A stretch of DNA of 26,958 nt from PNKC01 sp039917655. Its GTDB lineage: Bacteria > Chloroflexota > Dehalococcoidia > Tepidiformales > Tepidiformaceae. How positions within the stretch are numbered: the stretch's first letter is position 1; each line of letters begins with the position of its first letter. Location: positions 1 through 26,958 of the forward strand of contig JBDSJC010000279.1 of the NCBI GenBank assembly GCA_039917655.1. Direction: 5' to 3'. Below, one piece after another: positions 8,019 through 15,368 of the stretch. Both the position numbers and the translations under genes were made by a program. Below the pieces are notes generated by a model, which made no database searches, was not told where the DNA came from, and was given only the letters and a program-made list of their open reading frames with translations.

Positions 8019-9476
8019 ATGACCCCATTCATACCGCCGACGCCAGTGCCCCTCCCGCCACCGTCGCTTGGCGTGCGCGGAAGGCGGCTCGCACGGACGG
8101 TCGCCGTGATTTCGGCACACCTGGCGCCCGTGGCGATCCGCAAACTGCTGCGAAGGCCCGAGGACCGCGTGAGCATGTCCCGCGCGCTACGAGCTTCGTT
8201 CGAAGAGTTGGGCGCGACCTACGTGAAGTTCGGGCAGTTCCTCGCCTCTGCCCCGGCGATCGTCACGCAACCAGTGGCAGAGGAGTTTCGCGGCACCCTG
8301 GACCGCGGCCCGGGCGTGCCGCATCGCGAAATCCGTGCGATCTTCGAGGAAGACACCGGGCTGCGCATTGAAGACGCCTTTGCAAGCTTCGAAAAGCGTC
8401 CCTTCGCGGCCGCCTCGATGGCCGTGGTCCACCGTGCGGTGCTGAAGGATGGGCGCACAGTGGCGGTGAAGTTTATCCGCCCCAACCTGGCGGAGACGGT
8501 GTCGGCGGATATCGGCATCATGCTGCCAGCCTTCAAGGCAGCGGCGACGATGGGCGGAAACGAAGGCGCGTTTGCCCTGGTGGGCTACCTCGTGGGGCTG
8601 CGCGGTCAACTCGCCGAGGAGTTGGACCTGCGCAACGAGGCGCGCAGCATGAACCATTTCCGTGAACTGTTCGAAGACTTCGGGCTCACGCTTTTGGTTG
8701 TGCCGGCGGTGCACCAGGAACTTTCCGGCCAGCGCGTGCTCACCATGGAGTACCTCGACGGTGTGCCGATCGACAACCTGGAGGGCGTGGGACGGCTGGG
8801 GATCGACCCCAAGAGCCTAGTCCGAGAACTGCTGCGAGCGTGGATTTTGACCGCCATCCACAACGGCATCTTCCACGCCGACATCCACGCCGGGAACTTG
8901 CTCGCCTTGCCGGATGGGCGTCTCGGCATGCTCGATTGGGGGATCGTGGCGCAGTTGGATACGGACTCCCATCAGCTCATGCGCAACCTCGTCAAAGCCG
9001 CGCTCGGGGACGAAGATGCCTGGGGCCCAATCAAAGACGCCACTGTACGAATTCAAGGCACTGGCCTGCGCGAGGGGTTTGGCCTGACCGACGAGGAGAT
9101 CGGGACGATGGTGCGGGCGATGCTCGAACCGATCCTCACGCTGCCGCTGAAGGACGTGAGCATGGCCACCCTCTTCGCTGGCACCGATGAAGTGCTCTCG
9201 CTGGCAACAGGGAAGCCGGTGGAGAAGCGCTCGCGGCTGCAAAAGCTTCGCCAGAACCGGCGGACGGCGAAGGCCTACCGCTTGTCGTTCAAGACGGGCT
9301 ACTTCGATACGAGCTTCCAGCGCTCGAACTTTCTCGCTTCGAAACAGTTGGTCTACCTGGAACGCTACGGCCGGATGTACGTGCCGGAACACGCGATCCT
9401 CGGCGACCACGAATTCCTCGAAGGCGTGATGAAGCGGGCTACCGAAACGGACTCGAACTCGAGCGTTGCCGGCTAG
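8019..9476 (+). CDS. AarF/ABC1/UbiB-family atypical kinase
   Basis: This is a 485-residue member of the UbiB/ADCK family, protein-kinase-like ATPases linked to quinone or other lipid metabolism. Visible motifs in order: KFGQ (70-73, the KxGQ helix), AAASMAVVH (130-138, the Ala-rich loop that replaces the kinase glycine loop), VAVK (148-151, ATP lysine), EELDLRNEA (200-208), HADIHAGN (286-293, catalytic loop) and LDWG (305-308, replacing DFG). HAGN and DWG are variants of the more usual HPGN and DFG and I associate them with actinobacterial-type members. The C-terminus lacks the paired membrane helices of UbiB. The gene ends inside the last codons of the convergent aldo/keto reductase gene (4-bp overlap). 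No quinone biosynthesis genes are adjacent. Confidence 0.88.
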   Translation: MTPFIPPTPVPLPPPSLGVRGRRLARTVAVISAHLAPVAIRKLLRRPEDRVSMSRALRASFEELGATYVKFGQFLASAPAIVTQPVAEEFRGTLDRGPGVPHREIRAIFEEDTGLRIEDAFASFEKRPFAAASMAVVHRAVLKDGRTVAVKFIRPNLAETVSADIGIMLPAFKAAATMGGNEGAFALVGYLVGLRGQLAEELDLRNEARSMNHFRELFEDFGLTLLVVPAVHQELSGQRVLTMEYLDGVPIDNLEGVGRLGIDPKSLVRELLRAWILTAIHNGIFHADIHAGNLLALPDGRLGMLDWGIVAQLDTDSHQLMRNLVKAALGDEDAWGPIKDATVRIQGTGLREGFGLTDEEIGTMVRAMLEPILTLPLKDVSMATLFAGTDEVLSLATGKPVEKRSRLQKLRQNRRTAKAYRLSFKTGYFDTSFQRSNFLASKQLVYLERYGRMYVPEHAILGDHEFLEGVMKRATETDSNSSVAG

Positions 9477-10435
9477 CGCGTGCGGCCCACGGCTGCGTCG
9501 ATTCGCGCCATCTCAGTGTCCGAGAGCGGGCCAGCGCCCTCCGCCGCCAGGCATTCGTCCAGTTCGTCGCGGTTCTTGACCCCGAGGACGACCGTATCGA
9601 CGCCGGGGATCGAGAGCGCGTAGCGGTGAGCGAGAAACGCGGGCGTGGCGGACATCTCGGCGGCCAATTGGCGGAACGGCGCGGCGCGCGCGAAGTCGAG
9701 CGCTTCGGGGTGGCCGGCGGGGAGGTGGCGGTCGATGGCGCTGGTCAGGGCGCCGGCCTGCACCGCGCGAATGCCCATCACGCCCACGCCGTTGCGGTTT
9801 GCGGCGGCGATGATTTCGCGCGGCCGGGCGTCTTCCTCGAAGCGCTTCATGCCGCCGGGCGAATCGAGCAGGTTGGCGATGCACTGCACGATGTGTGGTG
9901 GAGACTGAGAGGAAAGTGCTTCGATGACCGATGACGGGTACCCCACCCCAGTGATGCCCCAGCCACTGATTCGGCCTTCGCCGATCAGCCGCTCGAATGC
10001 CGGGATGACAGCACTGGCGAGCAGCGAGAGCGACGTGCGGCCTGTCGCCCCTTCGGGCGCGCTGGCGTCCAGCATGCCGTGGACAATCAGCACATCGACG
10101 CGCGCGAGCTTCATCCGCTCCAGGCTGGCGTTCAGACTGGTGGAGAGCCGGGCGTAGACCTCGCCCGCGGGCGGCGTGCCAAGGAGGTGCTTCGTCGTCA
10201 CGCGGACACCGGCGGGCAGTGCGCCAGCGAAGGTCTCGCCCACCACGTGCTCGGCTTCGCCGTCGGCGCCGTACATAGGCGCCATATCGATCAACGTGAT
10301 GCCGCAATCGACGGCCTTGCGCAGGGTGGATACGGCTTCTTCCCGCGACGTGGAGCCCCAGACCTGTCCGAGGCCGCCGCCACCAATGGTCAGAGAGCTA
10401 ACCGGGCCGAGGCTTCCGAGGGTTCGTCTTTGCAT
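9473..10435 (-). CDS. Aldo/keto reductase
   Basis: This is a 320-residue NADPH-dependent oxidoreductase of the AKR superfamily (TIM barrel) that reduces aldehydes or ketones. The catalytic tetrad is visible: Asp50 and Tyr55 in LIDMAPMYG, Lys82 in TTKH and His119 in LIVHG. The C-terminal cofactor region includes IPGVDTVVLGVKN. The sugar or aldehyde substrate cannot be told. I chose the ATG at 10435 (MQRRTLGSLG, the usual AKR start). TATGCT ends 7 nt before it, so the ATG at 10447 lies partly within this -10 box and is unlikely. The 3' end overlaps the ABC1 kinase gene tail to tail by 4 bp. Confidence 0.9.
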   Translation of the reverse strand: MQRRTLGSLGPVSSLTIGGGGLGQVWGSTSREEAVSTLRKAVDCGITLIDMAPMYGADGEAEHVVGETFAGALPAGVRVTTKHLLGTPPAGEVYARLSTSLNASLERMKLARVDVLIVHGMLDASAPEGATGRTSLSLLASAVIPAFERLIGEGRISGWGITGVGYPSSVIEALSSQSPPHIVQCIANLLDSPGGMKRFEEDARPREIIAAANRNGVGVMGIRAVQAGALTSAIDRHLPAGHPEALDFARAAPFRQLAAEMSATPAFLAHRYALSIPGVDTVVLGVKNRDELDECLAAEGAGPLSDTEMARIDAAVGRTR

Positions 10436-10442
10436 GCGGTGG

Positions 10443-10448
10443 AGCATA
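10443..10448 (-). promoter_or_regulatory. Leaderless -10 box (TATGCT) of the aldo/keto reductase
   Basis: TATGCT on the minus strand ends 7 nt before the ATG at 10435. It overlaps the upstream in-frame ATG at 10447, which argues for the downstream start. Confidence 0.5.
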
Positions 10449-10463
10449 GCGGGCGCGGCGGGA

Positions 10464-10568
10464 ATTCACGATTCACGACTCCGACTCCGACTCCGACTCC
10501 GACTCCGACTCCGACTCCGACTCCGACTCCGACTGGAGACTCATGCTGGCAACTTCATGCTGGCAACT
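10464..10568. repeat. Compound tandem-repeat patch upstream of queC
   Basis: Three different perfect tandem repeats lie next to each other: attcacg twice (10464-10477), GACTCC nine full copies plus GACT (10477-10534), and tcatgctggcaact twice (10541-10568) followed by a partial third copy. Together they fill much of the 296-bp gap between the aldo/keto reductase and queC. In every frame the hexamer would encode dipeptide repeats (Asp-Ser, Thr-Pro or Leu-Arg), but no start codon with a binding site precedes it, so I read it as non-coding. Copy number is probably variable between strains. Confidence 0.9.
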
Positions 10569-10591
10569 TCATGATTGAAGTGAGACGACGT

Positions 10592-10619
10592 CCGGCGGTC
10601 CAAACGCCCTGGACGCCGG
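10592..10619 (+). promoter_or_regulatory. Stem-loop upstream of queC
   Basis: ccggc-g-gtcc, a 9-nt loop (aaacgccct), then ggac-gccgg form a 9-bp stem with one bulged G. It lies about 85 bp before the queC -10 box, so it may be a terminator for stray transcription or a spacer structure. It does not match the preQ1 riboswitch patterns I know. Confidence 0.3.
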
Positions 10620-10702
10620 CTAAAGATTCTCTCTTTGTCAGTCGCGGCTCTGATTCGCGCCGGACTCGCGGGGCCGAGCTGCCCGCCCGGCCGCTGGCGC
10701 GG

Positions 10703-10708
10703 TAGAGT
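10703..10708 (+). promoter_or_regulatory. -10 box (TAGAGT) of queC-queE
   Basis: TAGAGT lies 23 nt before the queC ATG at 10732. The leader would be about 17 nt and carries the purine-rich GGGAAGGGG ribosome binding site. Confidence 0.45.
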
Positions 10709-10731
10709 GAACGCCGGGAAGGGGCCACCAG

Positions 10732-11460
10732 ATGCAAGCGATCGTTCTGCTCTCAGGCGGCCTGGATTCGACCACCGTTGCGGCCCATGCCCTGCGCGAA
10801 GGGTATGAGGTGCGCGCCCTGAGCATCGGCTACGGACAGCGGCACATCCGTGAATTGGCTTCAGCGCAGGCGGTTGCCGACGCGCTCGGCATCCCGCTGC
10901 TGACCGTCGATGCCGGGTTTTACGCGGGCCTCGCTTCGCACTCCGCGCTGACCGACTCGGCGACCTACGCCCTCCCCGAGAATCGCGACCCCGCGCAGAT
11001 GGGCGCGGACATCCCGATCACCTACGTCCCGCTGCGCAACACGTTTTTCGTCACCCTTGCGGCGGCGGCGCTGGAAAGCTGGCTGCTTTCGCGCATCGAA
11101 CGGGATGGCGCTGACCCGGCGTCACTCAGCGGCGCGATCTTTGTGGGCGCCAATGCAATCGACTATTCGGGCTATCCGGACTGCCGCCCCGAGTTCTACG
11201 ACAGCCTGGTCGAAGTACTGCGCCTGGGGAGCAAGGTGGGCACGGCGTACAACGTGCCGATGCGCATCGAGGCGCCCATCATCCGCATGTCCAAGGCCGA
11301 AATCGTCCGCTACGCGGTGGAGCTTGGCGCCCCGCTGGAGCACACCTGGAGTTGCTACGCCGGCGGAGAGGCGCCCTGCGGCGTCTGCGATTCCTGCGAA
11401 CTGCGCGCCGCGGGGTTCGCGACAGCCGGCGTGGCGGACCCCGCGCTTGCGACCGCCTGA
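10732..11460 (+). CDS. queC: 7-cyano-7-deazaguanine synthase QueC
   Basis: This 242-residue enzyme converts 7-carboxy-7-deazaguanine plus ammonia and ATP to preQ0, the precursor of queuosine in tRNA. SGGLDS (8-13) is the PP-loop that binds ATP. YVPLRNTFF and YPDCRPEFYDS are QueC signatures. The zinc site is C208 with C216, C219 and C222 (CGVCDSC). The length is typical. The start is supported by GGGAAGGGG upstream. The stop codon overlaps the queE start (TGATG), so the two steps are translationally coupled. queD and folE-type genes for the earlier steps, and queF/tgt for later ones, are not in the window. Confidence 0.97.
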   Translation: MQAIVLLSGGLDSTTVAAHALREGYEVRALSIGYGQRHIRELASAQAVADALGIPLLTVDAGFYAGLASHSALTDSATYALPENRDPAQMGADIPITYVPLRNTFFVTLAAAALESWLLSRIERDGADPASLSGAIFVGANAIDYSGYPDCRPEFYDSLVEVLRLGSKVGTAYNVPMRIEAPIIRMSKAEIVRYAVELGAPLEHTWSCYAGGEAPCGVCDSCELRAAGFATAGVADPALATA

Positions 11461-12170
11461 TGGACCAACTCTTGCTCTCGCGCATGACGGACGGCCGCCC
11501 CGAGATTTTCGCCTCCATCCAGGGGGAAGGGCCGTCGGCCGGTCAGCCATCGACGTTCGTGCGGCTGGCAGTCTGTAACCTGCAATGCTCGTGGTGCGAT
11601 ACCGCCTACACGTGGGATTGGTCGCGGTTCGAACGCTCCGAACAGGTGATGGCCCTGGCGGCCGAGCAGGTGGTGCATGCAGTCCGCGAGCTCGCCCCGC
11701 GGCGAGTGGTGATCACCGGCGGCGAGCCACTGCTCCAGCGCCGTCAACTCGTGCCCTTCGCGGAAGCGCTCAAGGAGCAGGACCACTGGCTCGAGGTCGA
11801 GACGAACGGGACGGTGCTGCCGACGGGCCTTGAAACGTTGATCGACCAGTTCAACGTGTCGCCGAAGTTGCTGCATTCGGGTAACGAAGGGCTGGCCCGG
11901 ATTCGGCCCGCACCTTTGCGCTGGTTCGCAAGTGACCCGCGGGCGTACTTCAAGTTCGTCGTGCAGAGCGAGCCCGACATTGCCGAAGTCGAGGCGCTGT
12001 GCGGGGCGTACATGGTGCCGTCCGAGCGCGTTGTGCTGATGCCGGAGGGTCGCAGCGCCGAGGATCTGCACGAACGCAGCCCGTGGCTGGCGGAGGTCTG
12101 CACACAACGCGGCTACCGTTTCTCGACTCGCCTGCACATCCTGATCTGGGGCGACAAGCGCGGGGTGTGA
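11460..12170 (+). CDS. queE: 7-carboxy-7-deazaguanine synthase QueE (radical SAM)
   Basis: This 236-residue radical SAM enzyme converts 6-carboxytetrahydropterin to 7-carboxy-7-deazaguanine, the step before QueC. FASIQGEG (17-24) is the family's opening motif. The cluster-binding cysteines are C39, C43 and C46 in CNLQCSWCDT (CX3CX2C). VITGGEPLLQ is the SAM-binding GGE motif, and the C-terminus ends with RLHILIWGDKRGV, typical of QueE. The ATG shares its A with the last base of the queC stop codon, which fixes this start although the frame is open further upstream. The gene is convergent with the HIT gene, with an 80-nt gap. Confidence 0.96.
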   Translation: MDQLLLSRMTDGRPEIFASIQGEGPSAGQPSTFVRLAVCNLQCSWCDTAYTWDWSRFERSEQVMALAAEQVVHAVRELAPRRVVITGGEPLLQRRQLVPFAEALKEQDHWLEVETNGTVLPTGLETLIDQFNVSPKLLHSGNEGLARIRPAPLRWFASDPRAYFKFVVQSEPDIAEVEALCGAYMVPSERVVLMPEGRSAEDLHERSPWLAEVCTQRGYRFSTRLHILIWGDKRGV

Positions 12171-12214
12171 CGACGACGGTCAAGCCGGTTCAACGGTCTG
12201 CTTGACGCGGGCTG

Positions 12215-12236
12215 CGGCGGCTGGTGATCACCGCCG
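12215..12236. terminator. Possible bidirectional hairpin between queE and the HIT gene
   Basis: cggcgg, a 10-nt loop, then ccgccg give a perfect 6-bp GC stem in the 80-nt convergent gap. The loop region contains the palindrome ggtgatcacc. No T-run follows on either strand, so it is only a candidate terminator. Confidence 0.3.
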
Positions 12237-12250
12237 GGATAGGGGTCGAT

Positions 12251-12577
12251 CTACACCCGAACCTCGCCGGCGCCCACATGGAAGTGCAGATGCTTCGATT
12301 CCTGGTACTTGCCCAAGTTCGTCACCACGTGGGCCCCGCCCTGCTCGCGCTCGACGGCGGCAATGTCACTCACCACGCGAAGCAGTTCAAGCAACAACGG
12401 CTCATCATCCGCCCCGAGGGTTGTAAGCGAAGGGATGTGCTGCTTCGGTACCACCACAATGTGCACGGCCCAATGCGGTCGGGTGTGATGAAACGCGAGA
12501 ACCTTGCCGGTCTCCCGGACAATTCGGACCGGAGTCTTACCCGAGAGGACTTCGTCGCAATAAAAGTCGTCCGGCAA
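12251..12577 (-). CDS. HIT-family nucleotide hydrolase
   Basis: This is a 108-residue histidine-triad protein, probably a purine nucleoside phosphoramidase or AMP-lysine hydrolase of the Hint type. The N-terminal DDFYCDEVLSGKTPVRIV matches the usual (I/F)xCxIxxGxxP start. VHIVVVPKQHI (38-48) is the conserved core strand. The catalytic triad HLHFHVGAG is near the C-terminus. The length is normal. The only full-length start is the TTG at 12577. TAGACT ends 5 nt before it, so leaderless initiation at TTG is possible; a GAGGA abuts the TTG and is too close to act as a normal binding site. The gene lies 8 nt downstream of the M16 peptidase gene and may also be read through from it. Confidence 0.88.
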   Translation of the reverse strand: MPDDFYCDEVLSGKTPVRIVRETGKVLAFHHTRPHWAVHIVVVPKQHIPSLTTLGADDEPLLLELLRVVSDIAAVEREQGGAHVVTNLGKYQESKHLHFHVGAGEVRV

Positions 12578-12582
12578 TCCTC

Positions 12583-12588
12583 AGTCTA
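12583..12588 (-). promoter_or_regulatory. TAGACT box formed by the M16 peptidase stop codon
   Basis: The TAG stop of the M16 gene (12588-12586) plus the next three bases make TAGACT, ending 5 nt before the HIT start at 12577. The same arrangement occurs at 5084-5089. Confidence 0.4.
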
Positions 12589-13857
12589 CCCCAGCGCTTT
12601 CGCGATCTCGTCGTTGTCCAGCTTTGGGCCGACAGCCGCCACGTGCATCTTTTCGCGGCCGAGGAGGCGCTGAGCCACCGCCCGCACCTGCTCGGCGGTG
12701 ATCGCTTCGACCTGCTCGACGACCGAATCGACCGATTCGATCGCGTTTTTGCTGATCAACAGTTCGCCGTTGCGCTGACCGAGCGAAAAGGCGGTCTCCA
12801 GAGAGAGCCGGAAGCGGCCGATGTTGTGGTCTTTGGCCTTCCGCAGCTCTTCTGGCGGGACGAGGGCGTCGCAAAGCTTCTGCGCTTCGTCGATGCAGAC
12901 CGTGATCGTCTCGGCGAGTTGCTCGCGGTTGACGCCCGCCGAGATGGTGAAGACGCCGGCGTCCGAGAGGTAGCCGTAGCCGGAGCTGACCGAGTAGGCC
13001 AGTCCGCGCTTTTCGCGCACTTCGCGGAAGAGGCGCGAGGACATTCCGGCCCCGAGCACGTCATTCATGATTCGCAGCGCGAACCTGTCCGGGTCGTCCC
13101 GGCCGAAGATCGGCGAGCCGATGTAGAGCGTGCACTGGTCGATGTCGCGGCTATCGGTGACCACGCGCTCCCCGCTAACCAAAGCGTCGTACTTGTCGAG
13201 CTTCGGAAGCGGACCAGACTCCATGTCCAGGAAGAAGGGCTCGGCGGCGGCCAGCACCTGTTCGTGCGTGACGTTCCCGGCGACCGATAGGACAACATTC
13301 CCAGCGCGGTACCACGCTTCAATGTGCTCAACAAAGTCCGGGCGCTGCATCTCCTGCACCAGATCAACGCTGCCGCCGACGTCCCAGCCGCAGGGCTGCT
13401 CGCCGTAGACCGCCTGGCCGATGAGCCGCCCGGCCCATGCGCCGGGGTTGTCGTGGTTGCGCTTCAATTCTTGCTGGACAACAGTGCGCTCCTTGTCGAT
13501 CTCCACCTGCTCGAGCTTCGAATTGAGGAGCATATCGGCGGCCACGTCGAGCGCCGTCTCAAAGCGGTTGAACGGCACCAGGTTCCAGTAGCAGGTGAAC
13601 TCCTTGTTGGTGTAGGCGTTCAAGGTGCCCCCCGCGCCTTCGATCTCCTCCGCGATCATGGTCGCGTCGGGGCGACGTTCGGTGCCCTTGAAGACCATGT
13701 GCTCCAGGAAGTGCGTAATGCCGTTGATGCGCTGCGGTTCTGACCGCGAGCCGACACCGACAAAGAGGTTGACCGAGACGGCCTGCGTGGTCGGCATCGG
13801 CGTGGTAACGATTCGTAGCCCGTTCGGCAGAGTGGTAAGTTCCCAGTTGACAGCCAA
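12586..13857 (-). CDS. M16-family zinc peptidase (processing-peptidase-like)
   Basis: This is a 423-residue metallopeptidase with the inverted zinc motif HxxEH: His49, Glu52 and His53 in HFLEHMVF. The third ligand is Glu130 in TVVQQE. The C-terminal half carries GMSSRLFREVREKRGLAYSV-type residues (arginine and tyrosine that bind substrate), so one chain holds both an active and a regulatory lobe. There is no signal peptide, so it probably acts in the cytoplasm on peptides. The frame is open up to 14037, but the ribosome binding site GGGAGG lies 5 nt before a TTG at 13857, giving (M)AVNWELTTLPNGLR, the normal family N-terminus. TAGAAT at 13892-13887 is the -10 box. The HIT gene follows by 8 nt. 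Confidence 0.93.
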   Translation of the reverse strand: MAVNWELTTLPNGLRIVTTPMPTTQAVSVNLFVGVGSRSEPQRINGITHFLEHMVFKGTERRPDATMIAEEIEGAGGTLNAYTNKEFTCYWNLVPFNRFETALDVAADMLLNSKLEQVEIDKERTVVQQELKRNHDNPGAWAGRLIGQAVYGEQPCGWDVGGSVDLVQEMQRPDFVEHIEAWYRAGNVVLSVAGNVTHEQVLAAAEPFFLDMESGPLPKLDKYDALVSGERVVTDSRDIDQCTLYIGSPIFGRDDPDRFALRIMNDVLGAGMSSRLFREVREKRGLAYSVSSGYGYLSDAGVFTISAGVNREQLAETITVCIDEAQKLCDALVPPEELRKAKDHNIGRFRLSLETAFSLGQRNGELLISKNAIESVDSVVEQVEAITAEQVRAVAQRLLGREKMHVAAVGPKLDNDEIAKALG

Positions 13858-13886
13858 GTAATCCTCCCGCCCAAGCGTGAGAGCCC

Positions 13887-13892
13887 ATTCTA
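13887..13892 (-). promoter_or_regulatory. -10 box (TAGAAT) of the M16 peptidase gene
   Basis: TAGAAT on the minus strand lies 29 nt before the TTG start at 13857. The leader would include the GGGAGG binding site. The divergent C39-like gene starts at 13970, so the two promoters share about 110 bp. Confidence 0.5.
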
Positions 13893-13957
13893 CGTACGCG
13901 GGGCGCGAGGGATAGGGGGTGGGTGTCTCTAAGTTCGGTGCTGCTATTCCCGTCCTG

Positions 13958-13963
13958 TACCCT
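13958..13963 (+). promoter_or_regulatory. Leaderless -10 box (TACCCT) of the C39-like gene
   Basis: TACCCT ends 6 nt before the ATG at 13970. An in-frame GTG at 13919 lies upstream of the box and so is unlikely to be used. Confidence 0.6.
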
Positions 13964-13969
13964 GAGCTA

Positions 13970-14950
13970 ATGACAGAGATCCCGGGCCTCGCGATTGCCC
14001 CAAATTGGACGAGCGCGGCGGGCGCGCTGGATGGCATCCTTCAGCACCTGGGTGCGCCGCTGCCGCGCCACGCGATCATGGGCCTCACGGGCCACGCCTG
14101 GCACACCTGCATCGCGCGCAAGGGCGAGGTCGTCGCGCTCCCTTCGGGGGCCGCTGACCTCGATTGGAAGGCGATGGTGGAGCGGTACGCCCGCACCGGC
14201 TACCGCTGGGAACGCTTTGGCCGCGCCGTCGCTGCCGGCGAAGCGCCGGACATCCCGCGGGCCGAGGCGATCGCCTGGGCTGTGCCTCACCTGGATGCCG
14301 GCCGGCCGCTCCTCGGCTGGGACTTCCACCTCCACGAACACGCGATCGTCTACGGTTACGATGCAGCGCGCGAGGGCTTCCTGGTGCACGACGTGTTGAG
14401 CGAAGAGGTGGGGCCGATCGCGCTCTGGCGAGACTGGCCTTCGGTCATTGGCCGAATCGAACTGTACGCGCCGGTGGAACCGTGTGAGACCGACGCCTTC
14501 GAGGCCGTGGGCGGCGCGCTTCAGACGGCGCTGGACTGCTTCGCGGGCCTTGACGGCGAGGCCGACGGCCAACCACGCGGCACCCACGGGATCGATGCCT
14601 GGGCCGATGCATTCGATTCCGAAATCGAAGTGGACCGCGCTGGCAACGCCTACACGCTGGCGGTACTCCAGGCGGCCCGGATGGACGGCGCGGAGTTCCT
14701 CGCTGACCTCGCGGCCTCGCTGCCGGATCTCGCCGTTCCGTTGGCTGCCGCCGAACGTGCGGTCCGCGACGAAGTGCAAGCGCTCTCGCCGCTGATCACG
14801 CTCTTCCCGTTCCCGACAGGCGGGCACGGGAATGTGGCCAACGCCGGGCTGCGCCGAGGGGCGGCGATGGCCTTGCGGCGCGCCGCACAGCACGAGCGCG
14901 CCGCCGCAACGCAGATCAGCGAGGCGCTCGCTCTCCTCAGCGAGGAGTAG
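13970..14950 (+). CDS. Uncharacterised protein with a C39/BtrH-like papain-type N-terminal domain
   Basis: This 326-residue protein has no firm family name. The N-terminal half resembles the C39/BtrH papain-like fold: NWTSAAGALDGILQHLG (12-28) sits where such proteins have NC-x-x-A-x-x-x-x-L-x-x-x-G. GLTGHAW (38-44) follows. HEHAIVYGYD (122-131) with VHDV (139-142) matches the His and Asp strands. The usual catalytic Cys position appears to hold Trp-Thr-Ser, so it may be inactive. The C-terminal half is Ala-rich and helical, ending in a charged tail. The ATG at 13970 is leaderless. The last 14 bp overlap the convergent membrane-protein gene. The fold call is an inference; function is unknown. 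Confidence 0.75.
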   Translation: MTEIPGLAIAPNWTSAAGALDGILQHLGAPLPRHAIMGLTGHAWHTCIARKGEVVALPSGAADLDWKAMVERYARTGYRWERFGRAVAAGEAPDIPRAEAIAWAVPHLDAGRPLLGWDFHLHEHAIVYGYDAAREGFLVHDVLSEEVGPIALWRDWPSVIGRIELYAPVEPCETDAFEAVGGALQTALDCFAGLDGEADGQPRGTHGIDAWADAFDSEIEVDRAGNAYTLAVLQAARMDGAEFLADLAASLPDLAVPLAAAERAVRDEVQALSPLITLFPFPTGGHGNVANAGLRRGAAMALRRAAQHERAAATQISEALALLSEE

Positions 14951-15368
14951 CCCAGCGGGTCATCAGGAAGAGCACACCGGCCGCGAGCACGAGCGCCAGC
15001 CCGGGCGGCGGCATCACCACGCCTGATTTGGCCACGCCCACCACACAGGCAAGTGCGGCGAAGCCCGCGAGGTACCAGCCGCTAATCGCGTATCCCAGGT
15101 GCCAGCGATGCATTGGCGCGAGCAGTGTCTGCCATGCGCCAGCGATCGCCACGCCGAGAATAACCAGGCGCGCCAGCCAGAGCCCGCCGCCAACTGTTAG
15201 CGAGAGGTCGAGCTGTTGCAGCCGTCCCGCGAAGCCGACGAGCATGAAGCCAGTGAATTCGTTGGCCGCCAGGACGCCCGGGCCGTGCGCCCAGGGCAGA
15301 AAGAAGCCAGCGAGCGCAAGCGGGCCGACCGCCACTCGCCACGAGTTGAGCAGGCGCCGCCAGCTCAT
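14937..15368 (-). CDS. Small four-helix membrane protein, unknown
   Basis: This 143-residue protein is hydrophobic through most of its length, with about four membrane segments at roughly 11-33, 57-83, 88-112 and 116-137. Short loops carry conserved-looking Trp and Gly residues (LPWAHGPG, ISGWYLAG). I recognise no family. The ATG at 15368 overlaps the DUF3352 stop codon (ATGA), so it is translated by coupling to that gene and probably works with it at the membrane. The 3' end overlaps the convergent C39-like gene by 14 bp. Confidence 0.8.
   Translation of the reverse strand: MSWRRLLNSWRVAVGPLALAGFFLPWAHGPGVLAANEFTGFMLVGFAGRLQQLDLSLTVGGGLWLARLVILGVAIAGAWQTLLAPMHRWHLGYAISGWYLAGFAALACVVGVAKSGVVMPPPGLALVLAAGVLFLMTRWATPR

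Noticed and set aside
10079..10705. Plus-strand frame with a Thr-Pro repeat, possible secreted repeat protein
   Set aside because: The first half is antisense to the aldo/keto reductase and the repeat comes from the non-coding GACTCC array; no start with a binding site or promoter fits.
10570..10731. PreQ1 riboswitch before queC
   Set aside because: I looked for the preQ1-I A-rich tail and the preQ1-II layout and saw neither; the proposed leader of about 17 nt is too short for one.
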